From Actinoplanes sp. KI2 (GTDB lineage Bacteria > Actinomycetota > Actinomycetes > Mycobacteriales > Micromonosporaceae), in the NCBI RefSeq assembly GCF_025630775.1, contig NZ_JAOSZE010000027.1, forward strand, positions 62,001 to 126,000: DNA of 64,000 nt. The letters run 5' to 3'. Below the pieces are notes generated by a model. The model saw only the letters and a list, made by a program, of their open reading frames with translations. It was not told the DNA's origin and searched no databases. Below, in pieces: positions 31,494 through 40,681 of the stretch. The position numbers were made by a program, and so were the translations under genes. The number at the start of each line of letters is the position of its first letter. Position 1 is the stretch's first letter.

Positions 31494-33074
31494 TCAGCGG
31501 TAGATCGCCCGGTGGGCCGCGGTGATCGCCGCCCGGTAGGCCTCGCCGGTCAGGCCACCGTCGCGGGTCAGGGCGGCGTGGGCGGCGTTGCCGCCCGGTG
31601 CGCCGTGCACGCCGCCGCCGGGGTGGGCGGCCGAGCTGGCCAGGTAGAGCCGGTCGATCGGGGTGTCCGGCCGGCCCAGCCCCGGGATCGGGCGGAAGAC
31701 GAGCTGCTGGAACGCGGCCGCCGTGCCGCCGCTGAGCGCGCCGCCGGACAGCGACGGGTTGGCGTCCTCGAGATCGGCCGGGGACATCACGTGGCGGGCG
31801 ACAACGGCCTTGCCGAAGCCGGGCGCGTGCCTTTCCACCGTTGCCTGCATCCGTTCGACGTGCTCGGCGATCTCGTCGGCCGGCCAGCTCGACCGCCGCG
31901 GCAGGTGGGTGTACGCCCAGGCCGACTCGGTACCGGCCGGCGAGCGGGTGCTGTCCGCGGTGGTCATCTGGCCGAGCAGCAGGAACGGCTGCGGCGGAAC
32001 CTCGCCGAGGGCCAGGTGGGTGGCGTACCGGGTCAGCCCGTCGAGGTCGGCGCCCAGGTGCACGGTGCCCGCGCCGGCGGCGGCCGGGTTGCTCCACGGG
32101 ATCTTCGAGTCGACCGCCCAGTCGATCTTCACGGTGGCCCCGTCCCAGCGGAAGTGGTCCAGGTCCTCGATCATCCGGGGCGGCAGCCACCGCGGTCCGA
32201 CCAGGTCGAGGAAGAGAGCAGGCGCGGGCACGTCGGCGATGACGGCGCGCCGGGCTCGATGGTCGGTTCCGCCGGCGGTCCGTACGCCCATGGCCCGGCC
32301 GCGGGCGATCAGGATCCGCTCGGCCGGCTCCTTGTACCGGATCTGGCCGCCGCGGGACTCCAGGCGCCGGACGAGCGCGTCGGTGATGCTCTGCGCCCCG
32401 CCGCGGGGGACCGGCCAGCCGACCTGCTGGCCCAGCATGGCGAGCAGCCAGCCGTAGACGCCACCGCCGGCCTGCTCCGGCGACAGGTCGGTGTGCAGGG
32501 CGCAGCCGGCCAGGGCGAGGGGCGCGCCCTCACCGTCGAACCACTCCTGGCCCAGCTCGCGGGCGGGCAGCAGCAGGCGGCGGACGAAGCGCAGGGCTCC
32601 TGCCGTACCCAGTCCGCGGAGCAGGCGCAGTCCGTGCCGTACCGGCGGGAAAGGGGTCAGCAGGGCGCCCAGGAGCGGGCGCGACAGCGCGGCCCACTCG
32701 TCGTAGACGGCCTTCCACCGCTCGCCGTCGCCGGGCGCGAACTGCTCCATCGAGGCCATCGTCGTCGCGAGGTCACGGCTGACGGTGGCGGCCCGCCCGT
32801 CCGGCAGCAGGTGCGCGAAGACGGCGGGCGCGTGCGTCCACTCGATCGGCAGGTCCAGCGCGCCCAGGACGGGGGAGGCGTACGCGAGGGGGTAGAAGGC
32901 GCTGAAGAGGTCGCTGAGGTAACCGGGGGCGGTGATGTGGCCCGAGCGGACCGCGCCGCCGGGGTGCGCGGTCGCCTCCAGCACCACGACCGACCAGCCG
33001 GCGTCGGCGAGCAGGTTCGCGGCGACCAGGCCGTTGTGTCCGGCCCCGATGACGATCGCGTCGGATGCGGCCAT
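31494..33074 (-). CDS. Phytoene-desaturase-like FAD oxidoreductase
   Basis: 526 residues. GAGHNGLVAANLLADAGW is the dinucleotide-binding motif, VVLEATAHPGGAVRSG continues the FAD site, and the C-terminal ASSAAHPGGGVHGAPGGNAA is the second FAD contact, as in the carotenoid-desaturase-like and COG1233 oxidoreductases. No carotenoid gene is nearby, so the substrate is open. The ATG at 33074 overlaps the stop of the SRPBCC gene (TGATG), so the two are coupled and probably act on the same lipid-like compound. Confidence 0.88.
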   Translation of the reverse strand: MAASDAIVIGAGHNGLVAANLLADAGWSVVVLEATAHPGGAVRSGHITAPGYLSDLFSAFYPLAYASPVLGALDLPIEWTHAPAVFAHLLPDGRAATVSRDLATTMASMEQFAPGDGERWKAVYDEWAALSRPLLGALLTPFPPVRHGLRLLRGLGTAGALRFVRRLLLPARELGQEWFDGEGAPLALAGCALHTDLSPEQAGGGVYGWLLAMLGQQVGWPVPRGGAQSITDALVRRLESRGGQIRYKEPAERILIARGRAMGVRTAGGTDHRARRAVIADVPAPALFLDLVGPRWLPPRMIEDLDHFRWDGATVKIDWAVDSKIPWSNPAAAGAGTVHLGADLDGLTRYATHLALGEVPPQPFLLLGQMTTADSTRSPAGTESAWAYTHLPRRSSWPADEIAEHVERMQATVERHAPGFGKAVVARHVMSPADLEDANPSLSGGALSGGTAAAFQQLVFRPIPGLGRPDTPIDRLYLASSAAHPGGGVHGAPGGNAAHAALTRDGGLTGEAYRAAITAAHRAIYR

Positions 33075-33532
33075 CAGCGGGCGACGGAGCCGGGCAGCCG
33101 GGCGTTCTCGGCGAGTTCGGCCAGGCGGCGCAGCGCCTCGGTGTTGCGGCCGTGCAGCATCAGGTCGTTGATCTTGTTTTTGATCCAGTGCAGCGGTCCG
33201 GCGTGGAAGTCCTCGTACATGGTCACCCGGGTGTTCTCGTCGTCGACCGGCGAGAGGTCGAAGCGGACCGTTGCCTCGCCGAGCGGCCAGAGGCCGGCGC
33301 GCAGGGTGAGGGAACGGGCGGGGTCGGCGGCGACGACGGTCGAGGTGTCCCGCAGCGAGAGGGGCCACGGGCCGATCTTGTGGTGCAGCCGGGATCCGAC
33401 CGCTGGCCAGGACGCGTCGACGTCGCGGATGTGCGCGGTGCCCACCACCCAGTCGCTGTAGGTCCAGCCGTCGGCCAGGATCGCGTACACCTGCTTGGCG
33501 GGGGCTCGCATCGTGCGGGTCACGGTTGCCAT
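33074..33532 (-). CDS. SRPBCC-family (START-like) protein
   Basis: 152 residues of the polyketide cyclase/lipid-transport fold. MATVTRTMRAPAKQVYAIL at the start, WVVGTAHIRDVDASWPAVGSRL, and TRVTMYEDFHAGPL form the hydrophobic-cavity fold. The last ~35 residues (KNKINDLMLHGRNTEALRRL) form the closing helix. Coupled to the FAD oxidoreductase through TGATG. A ligand carrier or cyclase role is inferred. Confidence 0.88.
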   Translation of the reverse strand: MATVTRTMRAPAKQVYAILADGWTYSDWVVGTAHIRDVDASWPAVGSRLHHKIGPWPLSLRDTSTVVAADPARSLTLRAGLWPLGEATVRFDLSPVDDENTRVTMYEDFHAGPLHWIKNKINDLMLHGRNTEALRRLAELAENARLPGSVAR

Positions 33533-33616
33533 GACCTGCGAATACCCGCACCGCATCCGGGCTAACGCGCGGCCGAAAACTGTTTGATGCGCCGGTGGGA
33601 GCGGTATTGGTGAGGC

Positions 33617-35872
33617 ATGGATCAGGACCGGATCGGCGACCCGTGGGGAGCTCGGACGCCCTACGCCCGCGGTGACCGGTGGCCGGCGCGGGTGGACGAG
33701 TACACCGTCGAGGAACCCGAGCGGTGGGTACGGTCGGCCTCGCTGCTGCACTCCAACGGCGACGCCATCGACATCGGGGTGCGCGGCGGGCGCATGGTCG
33801 GGGTGCGTGGCCGGGCCACCGATCGGGTCAACCGGGGCCGGCTCGACCCCAAGGACGTGTACGGCTGGCAGGCCGGCCTGAGCCCGGACCGGCTCACCGT
33901 TCCGCTGGTGCGCAAGCGGGGCAAGCTCGTCGAGACCGGCTGGGACGACGCGATGAAGCGGATCGTGACCCGCTCGCGGAAGCTGCGGTCCGGTCCCGGC
34001 GGCTGGGGGCACTTCGGCTTCTACACCACCGGCCAGCTGTTCCTCGAGGAGTACTACACGCTCGGCGTGATCGGGAAGGCCGGCCTCGGCACGCCGCACA
34101 TGGACGGCAACACCCGGCTGTGCACGGCGACCTCCGGCTCGGCGCTCAAGGCGAGCTTCGGCACCGACGGGCAGCCCGCCTCGTACGCCGATGTTGATCA
34201 TTGCGACGCGATCGCGTTGTGGGGGCACAACGTCGCCGAGACGCAGGCCGTGCTCTGGATGCGGATGCTGGACCGGCGCCGCGGCCCGAACCCGCCGGCG
34301 ATGCTCGCGGTCGACCCGCGGCCCACGCCGGTGGCCCGGGAGGCCGACGTGCACCTGCCGATCCGGCCGGGCACCAACCTGGCGCTGATGAACGGCCTGC
34401 TGCGGTTGATCCTGGAGAACGGCTGGGCCGACGAGGCGTACGTCGCCGCGCACACGCTCGGCCGGGAGAACCTCGAGAAGGTGGTGGCCGACTATCCGGT
34501 GGACCGGGTGGCCGAAGTGTGTGATCTGAAGCCGGCCGACATCGAGCGGGCCGCCGAGCTGCTGGGCACCTCGCATCGACTGCTCTCCACCGTGCTGCAG
34601 GGCTTCTACCAGTCGAACCAGGCGACCGCGGCCGCGGTGGCGGTCAACAACCTGCACCTGCTGCGCGGCATGATCGGCCGGCCGGGCGCCGGCGTGCTGC
34701 AGATGAACGGCCAGCCGACCGCGCAGAACACCCGGGAGACCGGCGCCGACGGCGACCTGCCGGGCTTCCGCAACTGGGACAACCCCGATCACGTACGCGA
34801 GCTGGCCGAGCTGTGGAACGTCGACGCCGCCACCATTCCGCACTGGTCACCGCCGACGCACGCCATGCAGATCTGGCGGTACGCCGAGCAGGGCTCGATC
34901 AAGCTGCTCTGGATCAGCGGCACCAACCCGGCCGTGTCCCTGCCCGACCTGGCCCGCATCCGCCGCATCCTGGCCCGGCGTGACCTGTACGTGATCGTGC
35001 AGGACATCTTCCGTACCGAGACCGCCGAGCTCGCCGACGTGGTGCTGCCGGCCGCGACGTGGGGCGAGAAGACCGGCACCTGCACCAACGCCGACCGCAC
35101 CGTCCACCTCTGCGAGAAGGCCGTCGACCCGCCCGGCGAGGCCCGCGCCGACCTGGACATCTTCCTCGACTACGCGCGCCGGATGGGCTTTCGCGACCGG
35201 GACGGCAAACCGCTGATCACCTGGACGGACCCCGAGTCGGCGTATCGCGAGTGGCAGCGCTGCTCCGCCGGCCGGCCGTGCGACTACACCGCCATCTCGT
35301 ACGAGCGGCTGCGCCACGACGGCGGCGTGCAGTGGGGCGGCGAGCGGCTCTACCCCGACGGCCGGTTCCACACCGACTCGGACTACTGCGAGACGTACGG
35401 TCAGGACCTGACCACCGGCGCCGAGCTCACCGCGGAGAGCCACCGCGCGAAGCGGCCGGACGGCCGGGCGTTCCTGCTCGCCGCGCACTTCCAGCCACCG
35501 CCCGAGGAGCCCGGCGACGACTACCCGTTGCGGCTGGTCACCGGGCGCACCATCTACCAGTTCCACACGCGCACCAAGACCGGCCGGGTCCGGCAGCTCG
35601 ACGACGCCGCGCCGCAGGTGTGGGTCGAGCTCAACCCCGACGACGCCAAGACGTACCGGATCGGCGACGGCGACCTGGTCCGCATCGAGTCGCCGCGCGG
35701 CGGGATCGAGGCGCCGGCCCGGATCGAGGACATCCGGCCGGGCACGGTGTTCGTCCCGTTCCACTACGCCGATCAGGCGGCCAACGAGCTCACCATCACC
35801 GCCTGGGACCCCGTCTCCAAGCAGCCGCTGTTCAAGCTCGCCGCCGTCCGCGTACGCCGAATCGAGGCCTGA
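33617..35872 (+). CDS. Molybdopterin oxidoreductase lacking the N-terminal Fe-S cysteines
   Basis: 751 residues of the DMSO-reductase superfamily. It has GFYTTGQLFLEEYYTLG, the GTPHMDGNTRLCTA segment, LWGHNVAETQAVLWMR, WISGTNPAVSLPDLARI, VLPAATWGEKTGTCTNADR and the C-terminal cofactor-binding YQFHTRTKTGRV. The place where the [4Fe-4S] ligands normally sit (VRSASLLHSNGDAIDIGV and GRLDPKDVYG) has no cysteine. The molybdenum ligand may be Cys in NTRLCTA. GGTGAGG precedes ATG 33617. It is followed 2 bases after its stop by a helical protein gene. Electron partner and substrate are unknown. Confidence 0.85.
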   Translation: MDQDRIGDPWGARTPYARGDRWPARVDEYTVEEPERWVRSASLLHSNGDAIDIGVRGGRMVGVRGRATDRVNRGRLDPKDVYGWQAGLSPDRLTVPLVRKRGKLVETGWDDAMKRIVTRSRKLRSGPGGWGHFGFYTTGQLFLEEYYTLGVIGKAGLGTPHMDGNTRLCTATSGSALKASFGTDGQPASYADVDHCDAIALWGHNVAETQAVLWMRMLDRRRGPNPPAMLAVDPRPTPVAREADVHLPIRPGTNLALMNGLLRLILENGWADEAYVAAHTLGRENLEKVVADYPVDRVAEVCDLKPADIERAAELLGTSHRLLSTVLQGFYQSNQATAAAVAVNNLHLLRGMIGRPGAGVLQMNGQPTAQNTRETGADGDLPGFRNWDNPDHVRELAELWNVDAATIPHWSPPTHAMQIWRYAEQGSIKLLWISGTNPAVSLPDLARIRRILARRDLYVIVQDIFRTETAELADVVLPAATWGEKTGTCTNADRTVHLCEKAVDPPGEARADLDIFLDYARRMGFRDRDGKPLITWTDPESAYREWQRCSAGRPCDYTAISYERLRHDGGVQWGGERLYPDGRFHTDSDYCETYGQDLTTGAELTAESHRAKRPDGRAFLLAAHFQPPPEEPGDDYPLRLVTGRTIYQFHTRTKTGRVRQLDDAAPQVWVELNPDDAKTYRIGDGDLVRIESPRGGIEAPARIEDIRPGTVFVPFHYADQAANELTITAWDPVSKQPLFKLAAVRVRRIEA

Positions 35873-35874
35873 CC

Positions 35875-36333
35875 ATGCACCTGGCCCACTACCTCGGCCT
35901 GCTGCACCGCGCCCAGGACACCCTGGCGAACGCGTTGCGGGAGGTCGGCGCCGCGCACGCCGACGAGGCCGACGTCGCCCACCTCTGCGACCAGCAGGCC
36001 GGCCAGTGCGACCGGCGCGCCGCCGCGCTGCGCCCGTTCGCCGACCGGTACGCCGAGGACGCCCCCGACGAGCCGGAACGGCTGCACTCCGAACTGTTCC
36101 GCGGCGCCCGCACCGGCGGCCTCGGCCTGCTCCGCGACCTGCAGGACCTCTACCTGATGGCCGCCGAGTGCGACATCTGCTGGACCCTGGTCCGCCAGGC
36201 CGCCGAGGCCGTGCGCGACACCGACCTGGTCGACCTCGTCGACGAGGCCGCCGCGGCCACGACCGTCCAGCAGGCCTGGCTGCGTACCCGGATGAAGCAG
36301 GCCGCACCCCAGGCCCTGGTGGTCGCCGAATGA
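35875..36333 (+). CDS. Helical-bundle protein paired with the molybdoenzyme
   Basis: 152 residues, almost entirely helical with a ferritin-like character: MHLAHYLGLLHRAQDTLANALR, DEADVAHLCDQQAGQCDRR and LMAAECDICWTLVRQAAEAV. His, Glu and Cys residues (including CDIC) could bind metal. It begins 2 bases behind the molybdoenzyme stop, so the pair is co-expressed. I have no named family; a maturation or electron-transfer partner is inference. Confidence 0.75.
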   Translation: MHLAHYLGLLHRAQDTLANALREVGAAHADEADVAHLCDQQAGQCDRRAAALRPFADRYAEDAPDEPERLHSELFRGARTGGLGLLRDLQDLYLMAAECDICWTLVRQAAEAVRDTDLVDLVDEAAAATTVQQAWLRTRMKQAAPQALVVAE

Positions 36334-36347
36334 CCGAGGCGGAGCCG

Positions 36348-37310
36348 CTAGGCGGGCTCGGTGTGGGGCTGAGGATGGAACAGGCGGATCTGTTCGATGC
36401 CGCTTCCGGACATCCGCATCAACCACAGCACGCCCGGCGGGCAATGCCCCGGATCCCCTGGCGGGCTGTGCAGGTCGCACTCCAGGATGGTCACTCGCCG
36501 GCCGGCGGTCACCGCGGTCAGCCGCTGGCTCACGCCGGCCCGCAGGTCGCTCTCCATGATGTGGACGAGCAGGTCGTGCCCGTACGCCTCCTGACCCTGC
36601 GGGCCGATCAACCGCAGGTCCGGCACCGCCAGCGCGGCCAACGCCCGGCGAAAGCCGCCGCGCGGCGCGGCGGCCAGCAGATCCTCGGCTTCGCGGCGGC
36701 GCCGGGCCGCCCACGCCGCGGAATCCGCAGCCGGCCGCTCGGCCAGCAGCCGGCCGGTGAGCCGGCGGCGCGCCTCGTGCAGCCGGCTGCGGACGGTGCC
36801 CACCGGTACGTCGCACGCGGCCGCGATCTGCTCGTACGAGTGGGCCTCGGTGAAATATCGCAACAGCACCGCGACCTGCAATGGCTCCGACAGGGAGTCG
36901 ATCGCCGACCACACCCAGTCACGCAGCGCGTTCTCCTCGATCGTCTGCTCCGGTGAGGCCGACCGGGCCGGCAGGGCGTCGAGGTCGCCCCACCCGACCT
37001 CGCGATGCCGGCGCAGCCGGGCACGGCACTCGTTCCGGGTCACCGCCCGCAGCCACGGGCCGGCCGCCGCCGGGTCGCGCAGGTCGCCGATCCGGCGCAC
37101 GGCCACCAGCATGGCGTCCTGCACCGCGTCCTCGGCGTCCGGACCCCAGCCGAGCAGGCTGACCGCCACAGCCCGCATCGCCGCCCGGTGCCGCTCCAGC
37201 AGCAGGCCGAGAGCGGCCGGCTCACCGCCGCGGGCCGCGGCCACGAGCTCGCCGTCGTCCACGACCACATTCTCGAGCCGGACCTCGAACTTTCCAACGA
37301 GCCCGAGCAT
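36348..37310 (-). CDS. ECF sigma factor with C-terminal SnoaL-like extension
   Basis: 320 residues. Region 2: ALGLLLERHRAAMRAVAVSLL with DAEDAVQDAMLVAVRRI. Region 4: LSEPLQVAVLLRYFTEAHSYEQIAAAC and PVGTVRSRLHEARRRL. About 110 extra residues follow (from FRRALAALAVPDLRLIG to GVLWLMRMSGSGIEQIR) that look like a SnoaL/NTF2-type domain, as in ECF groups where the extension controls activity in place of an anti-sigma factor. It converges on 35875-36333 with a 14-base gap and is divergent from the hydrolase at 37363. Confidence 0.88.
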   Translation of the reverse strand: MLGLVGKFEVRLENVVVDDGELVAAARGGEPAALGLLLERHRAAMRAVAVSLLGWGPDAEDAVQDAMLVAVRRIGDLRDPAAAGPWLRAVTRNECRARLRRHREVGWGDLDALPARSASPEQTIEENALRDWVWSAIDSLSEPLQVAVLLRYFTEAHSYEQIAAACDVPVGTVRSRLHEARRRLTGRLLAERPAADSAAWAARRRREAEDLLAAAPRGGFRRALAALAVPDLRLIGPQGQEAYGHDLLVHIMESDLRAGVSQRLTAVTAGRRVTILECDLHSPPGDPGHCPPGVLWLMRMSGSGIEQIRLFHPQPHTEPA

Positions 37311-37362
37311 CGGGTAACCGACACGCCCGCCGACCCGGCGGGGCGGACGATCGGAGGACCCG

Positions 37363-38277
37363 ATGCGAATGATCGTGGACGGCGTCAGTCTCTACTTCGA
37401 CGTCGAGGGCGCGCAGTTGGCGGTGGATGGCGCCCGGCTGGCCGAACGGCCGACCGTCGTCGTGTTGCACGGCGGCCCCGGCTTCGACCAGGGCTATCTG
37501 CGGCCCGGACTGGGAGCGCTCAGCGCGTACGCTCAACTGATCTTCATCGATCTGCGAGGACAGGGCCGTTCGGGGCGGCCGCCGGTGGAGACCTGCACGC
37601 TGGAACGGATGGCCGACGACGTGGCCGGCCTCTGCGACGGGCTCGGCATCGCCCGACCGGTGGTGTTCGGTCACTCCGGCGGCGGGTTCGTGGCGCTGCA
37701 CCTGGCGTTGCGCCACCCCGGCGTGGCAGGCGGCCTGATTCTCTGCGACACCACCGCGACGCTGCGGCCGCTCACCGACGACGACCCACCGCCCAGCCTG
37801 GCGGAACGGACCTCGCCCGAGACGGCCGCACTCGCCGCGCGGATGTTCGGTGGGGACTTCTCCGCGGGGACGATGCGCGCCTTCGCGGAACACGTTGCGC
37901 CCGCGTACGCCGGGCCGGGGCACATGGACGTCCCCGGCCGGTTGTTCCCGCTCAGCAGCTTCGCCGGGGAGGTCGCCCAGCACTTCTTCGGCACTCTCGC
38001 CCCGGACTACGACCTGCGGCCCGGCCTCGCCCGGATCGGCGTGCCCACGCTGGTCGTCGTCGGCCGGTACGACTGGGTGTGCCCGCCGGCCGGCAGCCGC
38101 GTCCTGGCCGCCGGCATCCCGGACGCCGAGTTGGTCGAGTTCGCGGAGTCCGGGCACTTCCCGTTCACCGAGGAGCCGGCGGCGTTCCGGGCCGCCGTCG
38201 GTAGGTTTCTCATGAGCAATCCGGCGTTTGCCGGTGCGCGGCTCGGGTACGCGGCCGGCGCGGGAGGATGCGAATGA
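37363..38277 (+). CDS. Alpha/beta hydrolase (proline-iminopeptidase-like)
   Basis: 304 residues. HGGPGFDQGY is the oxyanion motif, GHSGGGFVAL the nucleophile elbow with catalytic Ser, VVVGRYDWVCPP the acid region and ESGHFPFTEEP the catalytic His. This is the serine hydrolase type seen in proline iminopeptidases and related esterases. GGAGGACCCG precedes ATG 37363. It ends with an ATGA overlap to the next start, so a downstream partner was expected to be translated from 38274. Confidence 0.88.
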   Translation: MRMIVDGVSLYFDVEGAQLAVDGARLAERPTVVVLHGGPGFDQGYLRPGLGALSAYAQLIFIDLRGQGRSGRPPVETCTLERMADDVAGLCDGLGIARPVVFGHSGGGFVALHLALRHPGVAGGLILCDTTATLRPLTDDDPPPSLAERTSPETAALAARMFGGDFSAGTMRAFAEHVAPAYAGPGHMDVPGRLFPLSSFAGEVAQHFFGTLAPDYDLRPGLARIGVPTLVVVGRYDWVCPPAGSRVLAAGIPDAELVEFAESGHFPFTEEPAAFRAAVGRFLMSNPAFAGARLGYAAGAGGCE

Positions 38278-39493
38278 CCGACGAACGGCAACTGCGGTCC
38301 GGGAAATCGATCTGCTGACGGCCGTCGGGCCGGTTGCCGCTGCGCGGGCGCGCTCGGCCCGGTGGCGGCTGACCGCGGTCTGCGCGGCATGGGGCCTGTT
38401 CTGGGGCGCCTGGAGCGGGCTCATCCCGGCGGTGCAGCAGCGCGTCGGCGTCACCGCCGGAACGCTGGGCCTGCTGCTGACCTTCGTCGCGGTCGGCGCG
38501 ATTCCGGCCATGGCACTCACCGGCCGGCTTGCCCGCGGCCGCGAGCCCGCCGCGCTGGCGGCCGGCACGATGGCGTTCGGCGTGACGATCGCGGCGCTGG
38601 CCGCGGCGTCCTCGCCGGTCCTGCTCGGCCTCTGCCTGGTCGCGGTCGGCATGACCAGCGGCATGCTGGACGTGTGCCTGAGCCTGGCGATCGCCCGGGC
38701 CGAGCGGTCCACCGGTGCGCGGCTGTTCCAGCCGGTGCACGCGGCGTTCCCGCTGCTGGTGGTCGTCGCGGCACCGCTGGCCGGGCTGACCCGGCAACTC
38801 GGCGTGCCGCTGCCGGTCCTCCTGCTGATCGTCGGGCTCCTGGTGGCCGGCGTCGGGGCGCTGGCGCCGGCCGGGCTGAACCTCGCCCACCCGACCGGCG
38901 GCGACGACCGGGCCGAGCGGGCGGCCCGCCACCGGAGGCGTCTGCGGTGGGTGGGTATCGGCGTCGGAGCGCTGGGCGCCTGCATGCTGATCATGGAGAA
39001 CGCGGTGGAGCAGTGGTCCGCCCTGCTGCTCGAGGACTACCGGCACGCCTCGCCCTTGCTGGCAAGCTCGGCGCCGGCGGTCTACTACCTGGCGCTCTCG
39101 CTGGGCCGATTGGCCGCGCAGGCCGTGCCGCGCCTTCGGACCAGGGGCATCCTGGCTTTCGGCGCGGTCGGCGGCGGGGTGGGCATCGTGGTCGCCGGGA
39201 TCGCGCCGCACGCGCCGCTCGGCCTGGCCGCGTTCGCGCTCACCGGGTTCGCGTTCGGGCCGGTGATACCCGCGCTGCTCAGCTACGCCGCGACCCGCGA
39301 CAGCGACGGCGCGGTGGTCGCCACGGCCACGACCACGTCCTACTCCGGCTTCGTCGCAAGCCCCCTGGTGGTGGCCGGGCTGAGCGCGCTGGCGACGCTG
39401 CCGCTCGCCATCGCCGCCCTCGGGACGCTGGCCCTCCCGCTGCTGATCGTCGCGTTCGCCGGGCGTTTCGCCGAGAGCCGGCCGGCTGGGTAG
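38234..39493 (+). CDS. MFS transporter with doubtful start (possible 5' frameshift)
   Basis: A 12-helix major facilitator transporter, about 420 residues in this frame, from RWRLTAVCAAWGLFWGAWSG to LLIVAFAGRFAESRPAG. In this frame the only starts are TTG 38228 or GTG 38234, inside the upstream gene, without a ribosome site. A well-placed GGAGG (38263-38267) instead serves ATG 38274, which overlaps the hydrolase stop but reads a different frame and stops after 14 codons at 38316-38318. Either the true start is unusual or a one-base change has broken the 5' end. The substrate is unknown. Confidence 0.72.
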   Translation: MRGSGTRPAREDANDRRTATAVREIDLLTAVGPVAAARARSARWRLTAVCAAWGLFWGAWSGLIPAVQQRVGVTAGTLGLLLTFVAVGAIPAMALTGRLARGREPAALAAGTMAFGVTIAALAAASSPVLLGLCLVAVGMTSGMLDVCLSLAIARAERSTGARLFQPVHAAFPLLVVVAAPLAGLTRQLGVPLPVLLLIVGLLVAGVGALAPAGLNLAHPTGGDDRAERAARHRRRLRWVGIGVGALGACMLIMENAVEQWSALLLEDYRHASPLLASSAPAVYYLALSLGRLAAQAVPRLRTRGILAFGAVGGGVGIVVAGIAPHAPLGLAAFALTGFAFGPVIPALLSYAATRDSDGAVVATATTTSYSGFVASPLVVAGLSALATLPLAIAALGTLALPLLIVAFAGRFAESRPAG

Positions 39494-39583
39494 AGCGGCG
39501 TGCTGTCGACATCGGAGCGTACGAGTTTGACCGGACGCGGGAGGGGGCACGAAGCATTCGTCCGCCGCAGGGGATGTGAACCG

Positions 39584-40681
39584 TTGCCCGATCTCGACGA
39601 TCCGAACGCCGACGACCTGCTCGCTCAGCCGGTCACCGCCGGCGGCGACCCGCAGACGCCGGGCCCGTCCGCGCCGAGCGTCTCCACCGCCGTCCCGCCG
39701 CGGTGTCCGACCCGGACGCGGCTGTACCGCGCCGGCAGACTGCTCGAGGAAGGGTTCCCGGCCGAGCAGATGAGCGAACGGCTCGCGGCCGACCCCGCCG
39801 CGGTCGTCTGGCTCGACCTGTACGACCCCACCCAGGCCGATCTCGGCATCGTCACGCACGAGTTCGGGTTGCACCCGCTCGCCGTCGAGGACGCCATCAG
39901 CGCCCACCAGCGTCCCAAGGTCGACCGCTACCGCACGCACCTGTTCGCCAACCTGTACGCCGTCGCGGCGAGCCGGGACCCGCACGGGTTGACCACCGGT
40001 GAGATCAGCATGTTCATCACGCCGCGCGCGTTGGTCACCGTACGCAAGGACGACTTCGACATCGACGCGCTGATCGCCCGGTGGGACCTCAACACCGACC
40101 TGATCACCGCCGACAACCAGATCAGCATCCTGGTGTACGGCCTGCTCGACGCCGTCGTAGACGGACACTACCTGGCCGTCGAGCGGCTCGACGACGCCAT
40201 CGACGAGGTGCAGACCAACCTGTTCCGGCAGCGCACGGCCATCGACATCCGCCGCCGGGCGTATGAGCTGGGCGCCGACCTGGCCGCGCTGCGCCGGGTC
40301 GTCGGGCCGATGCAGGAGGTGGTCGGCCGGCTGATGCGCACCGACAGTCATCTGGTCGACGCCGAGCTGGGGGCGTACTACCAGGACGTCCACGATCACA
40401 CGCTGCGCACCAGCGAGACCGTGGACGCGGCGAGCGACCGGGTCGACCGGATCGCCGCCACCCAGCTCAACGAGCAGAGCGCCCAGCTCAACGAGATCAC
40501 CAAGAAGCTGGCGGCGTGGGCCGCCATCATCGCCGTGCCGACGGCGGTCACCGGCTTCTACGGCCAGAACGTGCCGTATCCGGGATTCGGCCACCACACC
40601 GGCTTTCTCGTCAGCACCGTCGTGATGGTCGTCCTCGCCGGCGGCCTCTACTTCTACCTGCGCCGCAACGGGTGGCTCTGA
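39584..40681 (+). CDS. CorA-family magnesium/divalent metal transporter
   Basis: 365 residues. A large cytosolic domain (VWLDLYDPTQADLGIVTHEFGLHPLAVEDAI is split here as VWLDLYDPTQ and HPLAVEDAISAHQRPK) and a long helix (TLRTSETVDAASDRVDRIAATQLNEQ region) lead to two C-terminal membrane helices. The pore motif is YGQNVPYPG, the actinobacterial variant of YGMNF. TTG 39584 was preferred, with GGGGA upstream; a GTG at 39500 would add 28 residues. The 3' end overlaps a convergent hydrolase gene by 28 bases. Confidence 0.88.
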   Translation: MPDLDDPNADDLLAQPVTAGGDPQTPGPSAPSVSTAVPPRCPTRTRLYRAGRLLEEGFPAEQMSERLAADPAAVVWLDLYDPTQADLGIVTHEFGLHPLAVEDAISAHQRPKVDRYRTHLFANLYAVAASRDPHGLTTGEISMFITPRALVTVRKDDFDIDALIARWDLNTDLITADNQISILVYGLLDAVVDGHYLAVERLDDAIDEVQTNLFRQRTAIDIRRRAYELGADLAALRRVVGPMQEVVGRLMRTDSHLVDAELGAYYQDVHDHTLRTSETVDAASDRVDRIAATQLNEQSAQLNEITKKLAAWAAIIAVPTAVTGFYGQNVPYPGFGHHTGFLVSTVVMVVLAGGLYFYLRRNGWL

